Assembly: GCF_021729085.1 (NCBI RefSeq)
Contig: NZ_JAJSAR010000001.1
Coordinates: 124,001 to 188,000, forward strand
Source: Pseudohongiella sp. O18
Lineage (GTDB): Bacteria > Pseudomonadota > Gammaproteobacteria > Pseudomonadales > Pseudohongiellaceae
DNA: 64,000 bases
Direction: 5' to 3'
Each line of letters starts with the position of its first letter. Position 1 is the stretch's first letter. Below are positions 17,390-27,694 of this stretch, in pieces. Both the position numbers and the translations under genes were made by a program. The notes below the pieces were generated by a model. It was not told where the DNA came from. It made no database searches and saw nothing but the letters and a program-made list of their open reading frames with translations.

Positions 17390-18145
17390 TCAGGAGAGTT
17401 TGTTGTTATAAAGCCCTACCGTTGTGGAGCGCTCACCTGCGTAGTGGAGGTGGGTTTCCTCTTCGTCAACTGCGTTGCACTCTAGCGTTTGCTGGCTTGA
17501 ATTGCCATCCGTGACAACCGACACAACACGCCGGGTCAACCAGCCAGAGTCATAGTCGTGCGACGCCTGCACGGGCAGCATCAGTAATGTCTCTGCCTTG
17601 TCGGATACCACTTTGGCCAGCGACACCTCTGGCATGCCGTTATCGGCAAGCTCCCAGGTAAGCGTTGCAGTTGCAGCCAGGAAGACGTAGCCAACTGTCA
17701 TGGCGGTGGCGTGCATCACACGCACTGCTGCCAGAGCCCAGGCTGGCATGCGCAGCGCTGGCCAGGAACGTGCTGTTGGCGACGAATTTGTGGCTACCTT
17801 AGCCTGGCTGATGTCGCATTCGAGTGCCTGCGGCTGCGCGATCAGACGATAACCTCGCTTGGGCACAGTGACGATGTAACGTCGCTCTCTGCTGGTATCT
17901 CCCAGCAAGGTTCGCAGTTCCGACACGGCACGTGTCAGCACTTCTTCATTGATCACCACGCGCGGCCATACCTGCGACAGTAACTGCTCCCGGCTGGCAA
18001 ACTGGCCGGGTGCGGCAATCAGTGCCAGCAATAAATCCATCAGCTTGGGCTCAACATGAACATGATGCCCGTTTTTGACAAATACTCCTGCCTCCGGAAT
18101 TATCTGCCACTCCCCCAGTCGAAATCCTTCCCGATCATTCTTCAT
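17390..18145 (-). CDS. Membrane-anchored winged-helix transcriptional regulator (CadC/ToxR type)
   Basis: A 251-aa regulator with an OmpR/PhoB-type winged helix and a single membrane span, so it can bind DNA from the membrane. The DNA-binding domain occupies about residues 8-104; VEPKLMDLLLALIA and PRVVINEEVLTRAVSELR are its helices and VTVPKRGYRL the wing. A hydrophobic segment at about 134-165 is the membrane anchor. The last 85 residues would be periplasmic and match no sensor that I recognise; one cysteine lies in QTLECNAVDE. The start at 18145 has GGAGAG upstream. It is divergent from a secreted protein gene at 18348, with 11-bp-spaced repeats in between that suit this class of DNA-binding domain. 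Confidence 0.8.
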   Translation of the reverse strand: MKNDREGFRLGEWQIIPEAGVFVKNGHHVHVEPKLMDLLLALIAAPGQFASREQLLSQVWPRVVINEEVLTRAVSELRTLLGDTSRERRYIVTVPKRGYRLIAQPQALECDISQAKVATNSSPTARSWPALRMPAWALAAVRVMHATAMTVGYVFLAATATLTWELADNGMPEVSLAKVVSDKAETLLMLPVQASHDYDSGWLTRRVVSVVTDGNSSQQTLECNAVDEEETHLHYAGERSTTVGLYNNKLS

Positions 18146-18246
18146 TATTAGCTCTCCGGCACTTGTTTGACAGTTACATTGACGCACGAGTGCACTGAAA
18201 GGTTTAAATACGCCTAAATTTTCTTCGGGTCAACGTACGAACGTAA

Positions 18247-18264
18247 TCCGAAGGTTTTCCGAAG
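18247..18264. promoter_or_regulatory. 11-bp-spaced direct repeats, operator candidate
   Basis: TCCGAAG occurs at 18247-18253 and again at 18258-18264, a period of 11 bases, followed by a partial inverted copy (CTTCCGGA, from 18269). Winged-helix proteins of the OmpR/PhoB class bind direct repeats with this period. The site is 102 bases from the start of the regulator gene and 84 bases from the start of the secreted gene it faces. Confidence 0.45.
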
Positions 18265-18347
18265 CATTCTTCCGGATACCCAAAGGCTCTGCGAAGTAAT
18301 GACTGAGATCCTGACCTCACTGATCAATCAGCCACGAGGTACCAGGT

Positions 18348-18911
18348 ATGAGTCTGAACTTCTCATTTGCCATGATTCTGGCAGGCGTCAACATGCTGGT
18401 TGCGGGTGCTGCCCATGCCGGCCAATCGTCAATCATTATGCCTGCGCAGTTTACTTCCGAAACACAGGCGGTGATCCATGCCGCAAATATTTACAACCCG
18501 GTGTCTGTCGAAGAAGATCGTGAATTCATGGGCATCATTTTTAGCGAGACAAGCAACGGGATTACGCTGTACGGCTACACGGTGGGTGCAGGCCATGCTG
18601 GACATGACCAGGTAACCGTCACTATCCAGGTGCCGGCCGGTGCACAGAAAGTCGCTTTCTGGCATACACATGGCGCACCACACTGGACCCGCAACTACTT
18701 TTCTACTACTGACACGGAACTGGCAGAGCAATGGCAGATCCCGATCTATCTTGCAGCGCCTGATGGCAAACTGCGCGTGTATGAGCCAGGTGACTCAACC
18801 CTGGGCTGGCGACGAGCCCGGCAACTGGGACTGGCAGGCGAAGACGGAGCCAGCAGCGGAAAGCTGGTCAAAGCAGCCGGCTCATCCGACCCCGTGAGGA
18901 TCAGGGCATAA
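18348..18911 (+). CDS. Secreted DUF4329-like protein with a JAMM-like metal motif
   Basis: A 187-aa exported protein. Signal peptide ends near AAHA-GQ (about residue 24). The core resembles DUF4329, seen in standalone secreted proteins and in some polymorphic toxins. FWHTHG (H106, H108) followed ten residues later by S119-x2-D122 gives H-x-H-x10-S-x2-D, the pattern of JAMM/JAB metalloproteases with a longer spacer than usual (seven is typical), and a glutamate at 59 could be the catalytic acid. YLAAPDGKLRVYEPG is a further conserved-looking block. GAGG precedes the ATG by eight bases. It is divergent from the membrane-anchored regulator and its 3' end overlaps the converging DJ-1 gene by 11 bases. 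Confidence 0.7.
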   Translation: MSLNFSFAMILAGVNMLVAGAAHAGQSSIIMPAQFTSETQAVIHAANIYNPVSVEEDREFMGIIFSETSNGITLYGYTVGAGHAGHDQVTVTIQVPAGAQKVAFWHTHGAPHWTRNYFSTTDTELAEQWQIPIYLAAPDGKLRVYEPGDSTLGWRRARQLGLAGEDGASSGKLVKAAGSSDPVRIRA

Positions 18912-19524
18912 GGTCCAGAGCAGGGCTGCTGAACTCCATCTGGGTTGCAGTGGCCCGTGCCAGGGACGGCGATATTAATCGCGACACCAGATACAGACTC
19001 ATGTCGATGCCTGCTGTAATCCCCGCTGAGGTCACAATATTGTCAGCAACGACCCAGCGTGTTTCCGGGTCGGGATCGACCTGCAGATGCGGGAACTGGC
19101 GTTTCAGATCGGCTTTGTCTTCCCAATGGGTGGTTACATTTTGATTTTTTAATATGCCTGCCGCCGCGAGCAGAAAGGCGCCGGTGCAGACAGAAGCGAC
19201 CACCCCGGCTGTGGCAGCAGCGCCAGCCAGCCACTGCTGCACTGGCCGCTTGTGCATTTCATCTGTGTGGTCGCCTCCGGAAATCAGCAGCACATCAAGG
19301 TGTGGATGTTCCTCCATGCTGAAGTCTGACATGACCTGATAGCCAGCCCGCGCAGTCACCAGGCCGCCGTGCTGGCTGATCAGCCAGGTATTAAAGACTG
19401 GCTCGCCGTGCTTGAAAGCCTCGCGTCCTGCAATACGAGTGGCGGTTGTGAACACCTCAAAAGGGCCCGAAAAATCCAGCACCTCCGCCCGTTCATAAAT
19501 ATAGATACCGATATTGATAGTCAT
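18901..19524 (-). CDS. DJ-1/PfpI-family (class I glutamine-amidotransferase-like) protein
   Basis: A 207-aa cytoplasmic protein with the flavodoxin-like fold of the DJ-1/PfpI superfamily. The start at 19524 is chosen because MTINIGIYIYERAEVLDFSG is the usual beginning of the family, and it lies four bases after the stop of the upstream quinoprotein gene. The nucleophile is C113 in ASVCTGAFLLAAAG. Sequence around VTSAGITAGIDMSLYLV matches the DJ-1-like domain found at the N-terminus of AraC regulators and in isonitrile hydratases, but no DNA-binding domain follows. It is probably cotranscribed with the PQQ dehydrogenase. The enzyme activity cannot be fixed from sequence. Confidence 0.85.
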   Translation of the reverse strand: MTINIGIYIYERAEVLDFSGPFEVFTTATRIAGREAFKHGEPVFNTWLISQHGGLVTARAGYQVMSDFSMEEHPHLDVLLISGGDHTDEMHKRPVQQWLAGAAATAGVVASVCTGAFLLAAAGILKNQNVTTHWEDKADLKRQFPHLQVDPDPETRWVVADNIVTSAGITAGIDMSLYLVSRLISPSLARATATQMEFSSPALDLMP

Positions 19525-19528
19525 CGGG

Positions 19529-21871
19529 TCACTCCGGGGCTGATGAGGGCAAAGACAGAACATAACGACTCAGCAGGTTAATCTGCGTGTCATTCAGTTG
19601 CAGCGCAAACGCTGGCATTTCCACACCCCCATCGCTGATCATGCGCTGAACCCGGGTCTGGTCAACAAGACCGGTCAGCGATGGCGCCGAGCCGCCGGGC
19701 AATCCCGCTCCGGCATTTCCATGACAGGCCGCACAGGCTTGTTCGAAAAGAGCCATTGCAGACTGTCGTTCTTCTTCAGACAAACTAACCACCGCCATAC
19801 TTGCGGACGCGGAAGTGGTCACTGCAGTCCCGGAGCCCGTTGTGCCTGCACCGCTTGCAGAGTCGGCCACCGGCGCGCCCGGCAGTGCCAGCGCAACCAG
19901 TTCGGCCGGGTGCTCTGCCGTTGCTACCGCAATCACGATGTATTGAAAGCCATCATGAAAATACGTCATCGGGGCGCCGCTTGCTTTAGCGGGCAGCTCC
20001 AGCTCCGCCAATACTTCCCCTGTTGCTTTGTTGTAAGCCCTGAACATCGGCCCGCCAGGGTCTCCGCTCAGATGGCCTGCCTCAGCCAGAAACAATAATT
20101 CGGCCGTCAGGAGAGGCGATGGCCGGATCATGGGGTGCCCCATATTGGCAAAGTCCAGATCCAGACCCTGCAGGGCCGGGTGTTCCTTAATGTAGTCAGA
20201 AGCCGGACCAATGCTGCGCGACCAGATGTGCTCGCCACGGTTCATATCCGTTGCGGTTATCAGACTCCATGGTGGACGTGTAACAGGCAAACCGCGCGGA
20301 CCCTGAATGAACACTGATGGTGCACGCAGGAACCGCCAGTCAGTGCGACCTGGCTCCGGGTCAAGCAGACCAGCCGCCATCGGCGCGTTGCGTAACGGCA
20401 CAAACATCATGCCCGTCTCTGGGTCGAAGGCAGCGCCATTCCAGTTGGAGCCGCCCTGATAGCCAGGGTTAACCCAGGTGCCCTGTGTACCACCCTCTCT
20501 TATTGGAGTCGGAGGCATATACATGGGGCCGGTCACATACTGGGCCGCAATCGCCAGGGCCTCTGAGCGTAGTTCGGGAGTGAAATCGATCAGGTCCTCT
20601 TCGTGAAAACCCTGAGAGAGATAAGGTGGCGGCCGGGTCGGAAAGGGTTGTGTCGCCGAGCTTTGTTCGCCAGGCACTTCGCTTTGAGGCACCGCACGGT
20701 CCTCTATCGGCCACAATGGCTCACCGGTGATGCGGTCGAATACAAATGACATGCCCTGCTTCGTCAGCTGGGTAACAGCCTTCACGTGGCGCCCATCCAC
20801 AAGCACATCACCAAGGATCGGCGCAGCTGGCGGATCATAATCCCACAGCCCGTGTCGCGTCAGTTGATAGTGCCAGACCAGCTCTCCAGTGCGGCCATCG
20901 AGACAGACCAGACTCTGCGCAAACAGATTGTCACCGTGTCGATGACCACCATAAAAATCATTGGACCCTGCTTCTACCGGCAAGTAGATATAGCCCGTCT
21001 CCTCATCGACGCTCATCATTGACCAGACACCGGTATTTCCTGCATAGCGCCAGGAGTCACTCTCCCAGGTCTCGTGCCCCGGTTCACCAGGCTGCGGTAT
21101 TGTATTGAAGCGCCAGAGCAGCTCACCTGTGCGAACATCGAAGCCGCGGATATGACCCGGCGTTGCGGCCACATTGGGTGCGGTGATTGTACCGACAACC
21201 TGAGCCACAACCACATCGCCAACAATGGCAGGAGGCGATGACGAGCCTACGGAATCAGCATCAGATCCATCAGGGTAGAGACCTTCTTTCAAAAACACGG
21301 CGCCGTTTTCGCCAAAAGCCGTGTCCGCCCGTCCAGTCCTGGCATCTATGGACAACAGACGCCCATCGAGAGTGTTGTGAAATATTCGCGCCTGCTCGCC
21401 GTCCGTCCAGTACGCCAATGATCGACTACCCAGTCCCAGGCCGCGGTCATCCACAGACGCCGGTTGTGGATCGTACTGCCATAATACCTCGCCATTTGCC
21501 GGGTCCAGAGCAACCACCTGGTGCTGACCACTTGGCACATACAGAACGCCATCCACCATCAGCGGTGTTGCTTTCAGGTTTCGATCCGGCCGATCGCCCA
21601 ATGGCAGGGCTTGCCAGCGCCACACGGCCTGAAGGGAATGAACATTTTCGGCGTTGATCTGCGACAGGTTCGAGTAGCGAGTGAAACCCTGATCACCACC
21701 CCAGGTGTGCCACTCACCATCGGGGGCCCCATATTGCGCCCCCGCCGGGACAGCCAGCGCCATCAGTAGCAGAACACCGGATGACCGTGAGCTAGTTGAG
21801 CGCACGCTGTTCCACAATCTCCTGCAAACGTCCGACCGACGTCTCGAGGGCATCTCTGGCCTCTTCATCAT
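19529..21871 (-). CDS. PQQ-dependent dehydrogenase with C-terminal cytochrome c domain
   Basis: A 780-aa periplasmic quinoprotein of the PQQ alcohol/glucose dehydrogenase type. The first ATG pair at 21871 and 21868 is preceded by AAGG and lies inside the 3' end of the histidine kinase gene, so the two overlap by 80 bases. A signal peptide precedes PAGAQYGAPDG. The beta-propeller begins HTWGGDQGFTRYSNL, and WVNPGYQGGSNWNGAAFDP is a propeller motif of this group. The C-terminal domain binds haem through CAACH (713-717) with M752 as likely axial ligand, so electrons pass to the respiratory chain within one protein. Substrate unknown. A second PQQ enzyme, with the haem domain at the other end, lies beyond the kinase gene. 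Confidence 0.87.
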   Translation of the reverse strand: MMKRPEMPSRRRSDVCRRLWNSVRSTSSRSSGVLLLMALAVPAGAQYGAPDGEWHTWGGDQGFTRYSNLSQINAENVHSLQAVWRWQALPLGDRPDRNLKATPLMVDGVLYVPSGQHQVVALDPANGEVLWQYDPQPASVDDRGLGLGSRSLAYWTDGEQARIFHNTLDGRLLSIDARTGRADTAFGENGAVFLKEGLYPDGSDADSVGSSSPPAIVGDVVVAQVVGTITAPNVAATPGHIRGFDVRTGELLWRFNTIPQPGEPGHETWESDSWRYAGNTGVWSMMSVDEETGYIYLPVEAGSNDFYGGHRHGDNLFAQSLVCLDGRTGELVWHYQLTRHGLWDYDPPAAPILGDVLVDGRHVKAVTQLTKQGMSFVFDRITGEPLWPIEDRAVPQSEVPGEQSSATQPFPTRPPPYLSQGFHEEDLIDFTPELRSEALAIAAQYVTGPMYMPPTPIREGGTQGTWVNPGYQGGSNWNGAAFDPETGMMFVPLRNAPMAAGLLDPEPGRTDWRFLRAPSVFIQGPRGLPVTRPPWSLITATDMNRGEHIWSRSIGPASDYIKEHPALQGLDLDFANMGHPMIRPSPLLTAELLFLAEAGHLSGDPGGPMFRAYNKATGEVLAELELPAKASGAPMTYFHDGFQYIVIAVATAEHPAELVALALPGAPVADSASGAGTTGSGTAVTTSASASMAVVSLSEEERQSAMALFEQACAACHGNAGAGLPGGSAPSLTGLVDQTRVQRMISDGGVEMPAFALQLNDTQINLLSRYVLSLPSSAPE

Positions 21872-24800
21872 GATTAACCTTGGACAAAACGAAGTATGCA
21901 GTACGGGCCACCTGACGCCATCTAGGATTGGAGGGTAGTTTCTCAAGCGACAGGTAACGATTCATTGACCGCGTACGCAGACGCCCGTTATCGACGCTGA
22001 CACTCCAGATTCGGCTCTTTTCTGCCAGATCAATAATGGACTCGCCGGTGATTTTCTGCCAGTAGTAGTGACAGTCCTGCATGACTTTCACCAAAGCTTC
22101 GCGATAAGCCTCCTCGCTGTCCTCATTATCCACACTGAGTGTGGTAGAGAGTTTGGAGATCAGCGAGTCTATATACTTCAGCTCGTCGACCAGCTCACTG
22201 TGTTTGTGCAGATCCTCGGGTTTGATATTCGACAGATATTCGCCAAGGGTCTGTGTCCGCTCCACGTTGCGGTTAATCTCGGCAACAATCTGCGGCAGGC
22301 TGAGCGACTCCGGATCATTATTATCCGTTTCCTGATCAGGAGACGCCGACATAGCTGCCGATCTGTCTTTTTCAAATACGATCAGATAAAACTCCTGATC
22401 CATCTGATCAATAGTCAGCAGACAGAAACGACCTGTTTCTCCCGCAAGCTCAAAGTCGAAATATTCAATGTCCTCACGCCGCGAAATCATCGCCTCGTTA
22501 AACGGAAAATGAACCGCATCAGCAAGCGCCGGTGAACGATTGATCAATGCATCAGCGACGCGATTAACTGACTGTTGCAGATAGTCCTGACTATTGATAT
22601 CGAGCAATTGCTGGGCAGGTTCGTTGGCATAGATCAAAACCCCGGCTTCATCAACCGCAAGCAATGGGTCACCTGTCACATCCAGCAGCGCTGCAAGCCG
22701 CTGCTCTCGTTGGCGCAATCGTTTCTCGTTTTCTTCGTATCGCTGCAATTGCCAGTTGAGGCGCTGGTTGTCGCGCCGGACCTGCTGCAGCAACATCAGC
22801 TCAAACTGTTTATCAATTCTGACTCGCAGCTCTTCTTTGCTGAAAGGCTTGGTGATGTAGTCGTTAGCGCCCAGACTAAGACCTTTGACAAGGTCCTCAG
22901 CGCGGTTTTTAGCAGTAAGAATCACAATTGGGAGTTCATCCGCGTCATAGCGTTTACGCATGATCTGGCATACCTGGTAGCCGGTCATGACGGGCATCAT
23001 CAGGTCCAGTATCACCATATCAGGCTTGACCTGACTGAGCTTCTCCAGCGCCTCTGCGCCACTGAGAGCCGTTATCAGGTCGTAGTGTTCCGACAAGTGT
23101 GATTCCACAATCCTGAGGTTCAGATACTCATCGTCAACCACCAGAATACGCCCGCGTGACTTGCGGTTCCGGGCAGGACTCTCCATTACAGTCGTATCTG
23201 ATGCATCGTCAGATGCCCGACGTCGATCAACATTCAGACCGGTTGCCTTCAGCGCCGCAGACAGCTCAGCCGGAGCATTTATATCAACACTGAGGTCCTT
23301 ACTGGCCTGGGCACTGTCCTGCTTTGCTGCTTTCTTGCCTTCAGGCAGGGCCTTCTTCAGTGGGAGATCAAAGTAGAACAGTGATCCCTCGCCCTGCGTG
23401 CTGCGCAACACAATCTCCGAGCCATGCAGTTCAAGCAGGCGCTGCGAAATAGAGAGTCCAAGCCCTGTTCCACCTGCTTTTCGTGCCTCGGCAGAGTCAA
23501 CCTGGTAGAAACGCTGGAATATCTGTTTCTGATCCTCAGCCGAAATGCCGATACCGGTATCACGAACGGAAACCCGCACATCCAGATCCAGAACTTCAAC
23601 CGCAATAGTGACACTGCCATGCGGCGTAAACTTGATGGCATTGGCCACCAGGTTGAACAACACCTGCTGCAGCCGATCCTCGTCTCCTTCAACAATTACC
23701 TGCCCCGGCGGATAATTTTCAACCAGCTTGATGGGTTTCTCACCAATCAAAGGACGCGTCATGCGGACCACAACCTCACAAACCTCTTTCAGGTCAGTGT
23801 CGTTACGATTAAGCGCCAGCTGTCCATTTTTCATGGCGGAGAAGTCAATGACATCATTGACCAGACTTGAGAGCCGTTGCGCGCTGACCTTCATCAAGGT
23901 CAATGTTTCACGCTGCGATGTTGTCAGTGTGGTCGACTGCTGATCTGCCAGCATGATTTCGGCCAGGCCGATGATGCCAGTCAGTGGCGTGCGCAACTCG
24001 TGTGACACATTGGCGATAAACTCTTCTTTGACGCTGTCGGCTTGCTGCAGAGCATCAATTTTTAACTGATTGGCCTTCAGCAGGTCTTCCTGAGCCGCGC
24101 GGTAGCCCTCCATCATGTTCTGCAGTCGATCACTGAGTCCGACGGCCAGCACGGTGATCGCCAGCAGTGATGCCAGCTGAATGCCGTTGTAGGCGAGCAG
24201 TGGCGGAATCAATACACCCAGACGCTGAGTCAGTTCCAGCAACACACCGACCAGCAGTATGATCCATGCAGAGATGAAAAAACTCGCTGCCCGAGAACCG
24301 CGCCGCTGCGCCCGCAGTGCTCCAATCGAGATGATCAGCATATTGAAGGCCGTTGCTGTCAACGCCATACGATTAACCAGCGACGCGTTTAGCACGAATG
24401 AAATCACGATGGCAGCCGCCACCACCAGAATATAGATTGTGGCCGCACGGTCGATACGTCGGTCAATCTGTGGCAGATTGAGGAAGCGCTGGACAAAGGC
24501 CATGACAAACAGACAGACCAGTAATGCGATGACTCCGGTGGCTTTATTGGACCACTGAGGACTTTCTGGCCACAGGTACTGATAGGCCAGCCCCATGGAA
24601 GTCAGTGAGTACAGGCCGCCGAACAGCACGATCAGACCGAAGTACAGGAAACCTGTTTCACGGCTGGTGTGCCAGACAGTAAAACTGTAGATCGCAATCA
24701 TCAGCATCAGGCCAAAATAAAGACCCGAGGTGAACAGGGATCGCTGGGACTCTGATGCAAAGAACTGCTCATCACCCAGCATCAGTGGGAATTGGAGTGA

Positions 24801-25271
24801 GCCGGAAGTCTCTACCCGGAAATAGATTGACTGCGCCTGATCAGGCAACACAGGGAATTCAAAGTTGATACTGCGGTGTGCACGATCGCGGGCACGAAAT
24901 GGCAAGGAGGCGCCGGCTGACTTTTGTACCCATTCACCTTCTTCCTGAAAGTAAAAGTCCACGCGAGTCAGTTGCGTGAAGGTTGTGAAAGCAATCCACT
25001 GTTCCGGTTCGTCAAAGCGATTATCCAGATCGACCCTCACCCAGAGGGCACCGCCGCGATAACCGAGATTTGGCTGTCCTGGAGCAACCCAGGGCTGGCC
25101 CTGCGTTTCCAGCTGCAGACGTGCCTGATCAAAGCTCAGTTCGCCCTCGGCATCGTCCAGCAGCAGCATTTCGGAACCTGGCACCATACCGCCGCCAAAG
25201 CTGTCCAGATCCAGAGCGCTGACAGGCCTGGCGAACAGCAATAGCAGCAGGATTGCCCATAGCAGGAACAT
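21792..25271 (-). CDS. 7TMR-DISM hybrid sensor histidine kinase
   Basis: A 1159-aa membrane sensor. The start at 25271 gives a clean signal peptide ([19 protein letters not shown]); the frame is open for a further 45 codons upstream without signal-like features. Order: a periplasmic beta-sandwich sensor (7TMR-DISMED2 type), seven transmembrane helices at about residues 180-380, a histidine-kinase core with H424 in [13 protein letters not shown], an ATP-binding domain with [11 protein letters not shown] and GGTGLGLSI, a receiver with D756 in [13 protein letters not shown], then a coiled segment and a PAS-like domain ([18 protein letters not shown]). No phosphotransfer domain or DNA-binding output is present, so partners are elsewhere. 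The two flanking PQQ dehydrogenase genes suggest a role in controlling periplasmic oxidation; this is inference. Confidence 0.87.
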   Translation of the reverse strand: MFLLWAILLLLLFARPVSALDLDSFGGGMVPGSEMLLLDDAEGELSFDQARLQLETQGQPWVAPGQPNLGYRGGALWVRVDLDNRFDEPEQWIAFTTFTQLTRVDFYFQEEGEWVQKSAGASLPFRARDRAHRSINFEFPVLPDQAQSIYFRVETSGSLQFPLMLGDEQFFASESQRSLFTSGLYFGLMLMIAIYSFTVWHTSRETGFLYFGLIVLFGGLYSLTSMGLAYQYLWPESPQWSNKATGVIALLVCLFVMAFVQRFLNLPQIDRRIDRAATIYILVVAAAIVISFVLNASLVNRMALTATAFNMLIISIGALRAQRRGSRAASFFISAWIILLVGVLLELTQRLGVLIPPLLAYNGIQLASLLAITVLAVGLSDRLQNMMEGYRAAQEDLLKANQLKIDALQQADSVKEEFIANVSHELRTPLTGIIGLAEIMLADQQSTTLTTSQRETLTLMKVSAQRLSSLVNDVIDFSAMKNGQLALNRNDTDLKEVCEVVVRMTRPLIGEKPIKLVENYPPGQVIVEGDEDRLQQVLFNLVANAIKFTPHGSVTIAVEVLDLDVRVSVRDTGIGISAEDQKQIFQRFYQVDSAEARKAGGTGLGLSISQRLLELHGSEIVLRSTQGEGSLFYFDLPLKKALPEGKKAAKQDSAQASKDLSVDINAPAELSAALKATGLNVDRRRASDDASDTTVMESPARNRKSRGRILVVDDEYLNLRIVESHLSEHYDLITALSGAEALEKLSQVKPDMVILDLMMPVMTGYQVCQIMRKRYDADELPIVILTAKNRAEDLVKGLSLGANDYITKPFSKEELRVRIDKQFELMLLQQVRRDNQRLNWQLQRYEENEKRLRQREQRLAALLDVTGDPLLAVDEAGVLIYANEPAQQLLDINSQDYLQQSVNRVADALINRSPALADAVHFPFNEAMISRREDIEYFDFELAGETGRFCLLTIDQMDQEFYLIVFEKDRSAAMSASPDQETDNNDPESLSLPQIVAEINRNVERTQTLGEYLSNIKPEDLHKHSELVDELKYIDSLISKLSTTLSVDNEDSEEAYREALVKVMQDCHYYWQKITGESIIDLAEKSRIWSVSVDNGRLRTRSMNRYLSLEKLPSNPRWRQVARTAYFVLSKVNHDEEARDALETSVGRLQEIVEQRALN

Positions 25272-25445
25272 CACCCCAAGGTGAATTTCCCCAGGATGAG
25301 CGGCCGCACTCACCGTTCTGGAATCGGTTTTGTAGTTATCGCAATGCTCTCTGGTTTCCATACCGGGCCTGTGACGCTGTCGGGTATACTCAACCACTCG
25401 AATCATATAGAGTTTATGTCAACAATAATACCAGCGGATAGCATC

Positions 25446-27620
25446 ATGCCCATATCAAAAGCCCGTCGAAGCCCATCAATTATGAACAACATCATGTCTG
25501 GCAGAATCTCCGCATTGCCGCTTGGCCTGAGCCTGATCGGTCTGGTGGCTGCGTGCAGCCCGTCTGAAGACGCCTCCGAAGCAGGTATCGCTACCTACCA
25601 TGCCGAACAGGCTGAGCGAGGCGCCATGGTTTACCAGGCGCAATGTGCTCTTTGCCATGGCACAGCGCTGCAGGGCGGTGGCGCGGGGCCAGCCTTGAGC
25701 GGCGAGGCATTTGACAGCCGCTGGTCAGACCAGTCCATGAGTGCGCTGGTCCAGCTGATCAGCACCAGCATGCCTCCGGCAGGTTCCTCGGACCTGAGCC
25801 AGGAGGACTATCTGGACGTTACCGCCTACATACTGCAGAACAATCAGATTCTGGCCGGTGAACAGGCCCTTGTGGCTGACAGCAGCTACACATTGAGTGA
25901 TTTTCCGCGCAGTACTGCCGCCGCCGCTGCCCCCACAGAGTCTGCCAACAGCGTGTTCCCGCAAGGGTCTGCTGAGCAGGAGGAATTGGGAGTGACCGTC
26001 GCCGGCACAGTAGAAGACTTTACGCCGCTGTCCTCCGCAGAGCTGATGAACCCTTCTCCAGAAGACTGGCTGATGTGGCGCGGCAATCCGCAGGCCTGGA
26101 GTTACAGCGCTCTGGACCAGGTCAACGTAGACAACGTCAACTCGCTGCGGCTGGAATGGGTGTGGAATATGCATGAAGGCGACTCAGAGCCAGCGCCAAT
26201 TGTTTATGACGGGATCATGTACCTCATTAACCCCGGCAATGTCATTCAGGCTCTGGATGCGCGAAATGGTGAGCTGATCTGGGAGCATGCGGCCGGACCC
26301 AACAGTGGCGAAGATATGCGCAGCATTGCCATCTATGACGACAAGATCATTCAGGCAACCACCGATGCCCGCCTGGTCGCACTCAATGCCCGAACCGGAG
26401 AACAGGTCTGGGAACAGGTTGTCGCCGACAGCAGCAAAGGTTTTGCCAACTCAAGCGGCCCGCTGATTGCAGACGACAAAGTCATCGTGGGCCTGGCCAA
26501 TTGCGCAACTTACATCCCTGAGGACTGCTATATCAGCGCCTATAGCGCGGATACCGGAGAGCTTCAGTGGCGCTTCAATACGATTGCCAAGACTGGCGAA
26601 CCTGGCGGCGACACCTGGGGTGATCTGGATGACCTTTATCGTGCTGGTGGTGAGACCTGGATCACTGGCAGCTATGACCCGGAAACACGCCTGACGTACT
26701 GGGGGGTTGCGCAGGCAAAACCCTGGGCGCCACCCAGCCGCCACATGTCCATACACGATGCTGGCCTCTACACCAACTCCACCCTCGCGATTGATGTCGA
26801 TACCGGCGAGCTGGCCTGGCATTTCCAGCACGTGCCGGGCGAAGCCCTGGACCTGGATGAAGTGTTCGAGCGCGTTCTTGTCGACCGTAATGGACGAAAG
26901 CTGGTGCTGTCGCTGGGCAAGCACGGCATCCTGTGGAAGAACGATCGCGAAACAGGCGAGTTCCTGGGCTTCAAGGAAACCATGTATCAGAACGTGTTCA
27001 GCCACATCGACCCTGAGACCGGTGCCGTGACCTATCGGGAGGATATCGTCAACGCACAGCTTGATGAGTGGATTCCGGCCTGCCCCAGTAGCGCCGGTGG
27101 CAAGAACTGGCACTCCATGAGCTACCACGCACCAAGCAACTCTCTGATTGCACCCCTGAGCCAGACCTGTCTGGACAACCGTGCCCGGGAAGTCGCTCTG
27201 GAACCTGGCTCCGGCGGACTGGCCAGCAACCGTCGATTCTATGAAATGCCTGATACCAACGGCAACCTGGGCAAGCTCGCAGCCTACGATGTGGACACTA
27301 TGGAAGAGCGCTGGAGTTACGAACAGCGCGCCTCGTTCATAACCGGCGTGCTCTCCACTGCCGGCAATCTGGCATTTGTGGGAGACCTGGACCGACGCTT
27401 CCGCGCGTTTAACGCCGAGACAGGGGACATTGTCTGGGAAACCCGGCTTGGCACAGCTGTACAGGGCCATCCTCTGACATTCAGCATCGACGGCAAGCAA
27501 TACATAGCAGTTACAACCGCGAATGGTGGCACGAGTCCCAGAATGGTGCCACGGGTGGTAGCAACTGACATTAACCCACCGCGTAGCGGCAATGCCGTGT
27601 ACGTGTTTGCTCTACCCTGA
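25446..27620 (+). CDS. PQQ-dependent dehydrogenase with N-terminal cytochrome c domain, predicted lipoprotein
   Basis: A 724-aa quinoprotein. A signal with lipobox LVAAC (cysteine 37 from the chosen start) predicts lipid anchoring, so this enzyme would sit on a membrane rather than free in the periplasm. The haem site CALCH is at 67-71, ahead of the propeller that begins [30 protein letters not shown] and the aspartate-rich [13 protein letters not shown] are typical active-site surroundings of PQQ alcohol dehydrogenases. The start is uncertain: ATGs at 25416, 25446 and 25482 are all in frame; 25446 has GGAT six bases upstream. It is divergent from the kinase, whose start is 175 bases away. 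Confidence 0.85.
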   Translation: MPISKARRSPSIMNNIMSGRISALPLGLSLIGLVAACSPSEDASEAGIATYHAEQAERGAMVYQAQCALCHGTALQGGGAGPALSGEAFDSRWSDQSMSALVQLISTSMPPAGSSDLSQEDYLDVTAYILQNNQILAGEQALVADSSYTLSDFPRSTAAAAAPTESANSVFPQGSAEQEELGVTVAGTVEDFTPLSSAELMNPSPEDWLMWRGNPQAWSYSALDQVNVDNVNSLRLEWVWNMHEGDSEPAPIVYDGIMYLINPGNVIQALDARNGELIWEHAAGPNSGEDMRSIAIYDDKIIQATTDARLVALNARTGEQVWEQVVADSSKGFANSSGPLIADDKVIVGLANCATYIPEDCYISAYSADTGELQWRFNTIAKTGEPGGDTWGDLDDLYRAGGETWITGSYDPETRLTYWGVAQAKPWAPPSRHMSIHDAGLYTNSTLAIDVDTGELAWHFQHVPGEALDLDEVFERVLVDRNGRKLVLSLGKHGILWKNDRETGEFLGFKETMYQNVFSHIDPETGAVTYREDIVNAQLDEWIPACPSSAGGKNWHSMSYHAPSNSLIAPLSQTCLDNRAREVALEPGSGGLASNRRFYEMPDTNGNLGKLAAYDVDTMEERWSYEQRASFITGVLSTAGNLAFVGDLDRRFRAFNAETGDIVWETRLGTAVQGHPLTFSIDGKQYIAVTTANGGTSPRMVPRVVATDINPPRSGNAVYVFALP

Positions 27621-27632
27621 GCTGCAAAGTCC

Positions 27633-27678
27633 GCTGGAAGTCGGTAACACGCAAAAGCAACTTGTTACCGTTTCCAGC
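27633..27678. terminator. Long hairpin between convergent genes
   Basis: GCTGGAA (27633-27639) pairs with TTCCAGC (27672-27678) and CGGTAACA (27642-27649) with TGTTACCG (27663-27670), giving a nearly continuous stem. It occupies the spacer between the PQQ gene and the converging transporter gene. There is no strong T-run. Confidence 0.5.
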
Positions 27679-27694
27679 AGTCCGGGAGCAGATT

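Noticed and set aside
26451-27500. A 349-codon open frame antisense to the N-terminal-haem PQQ dehydrogenase
   Set aside because: Long antisense frames are common over G+C-rich genes; the plus strand has unambiguous quinoprotein motifs.
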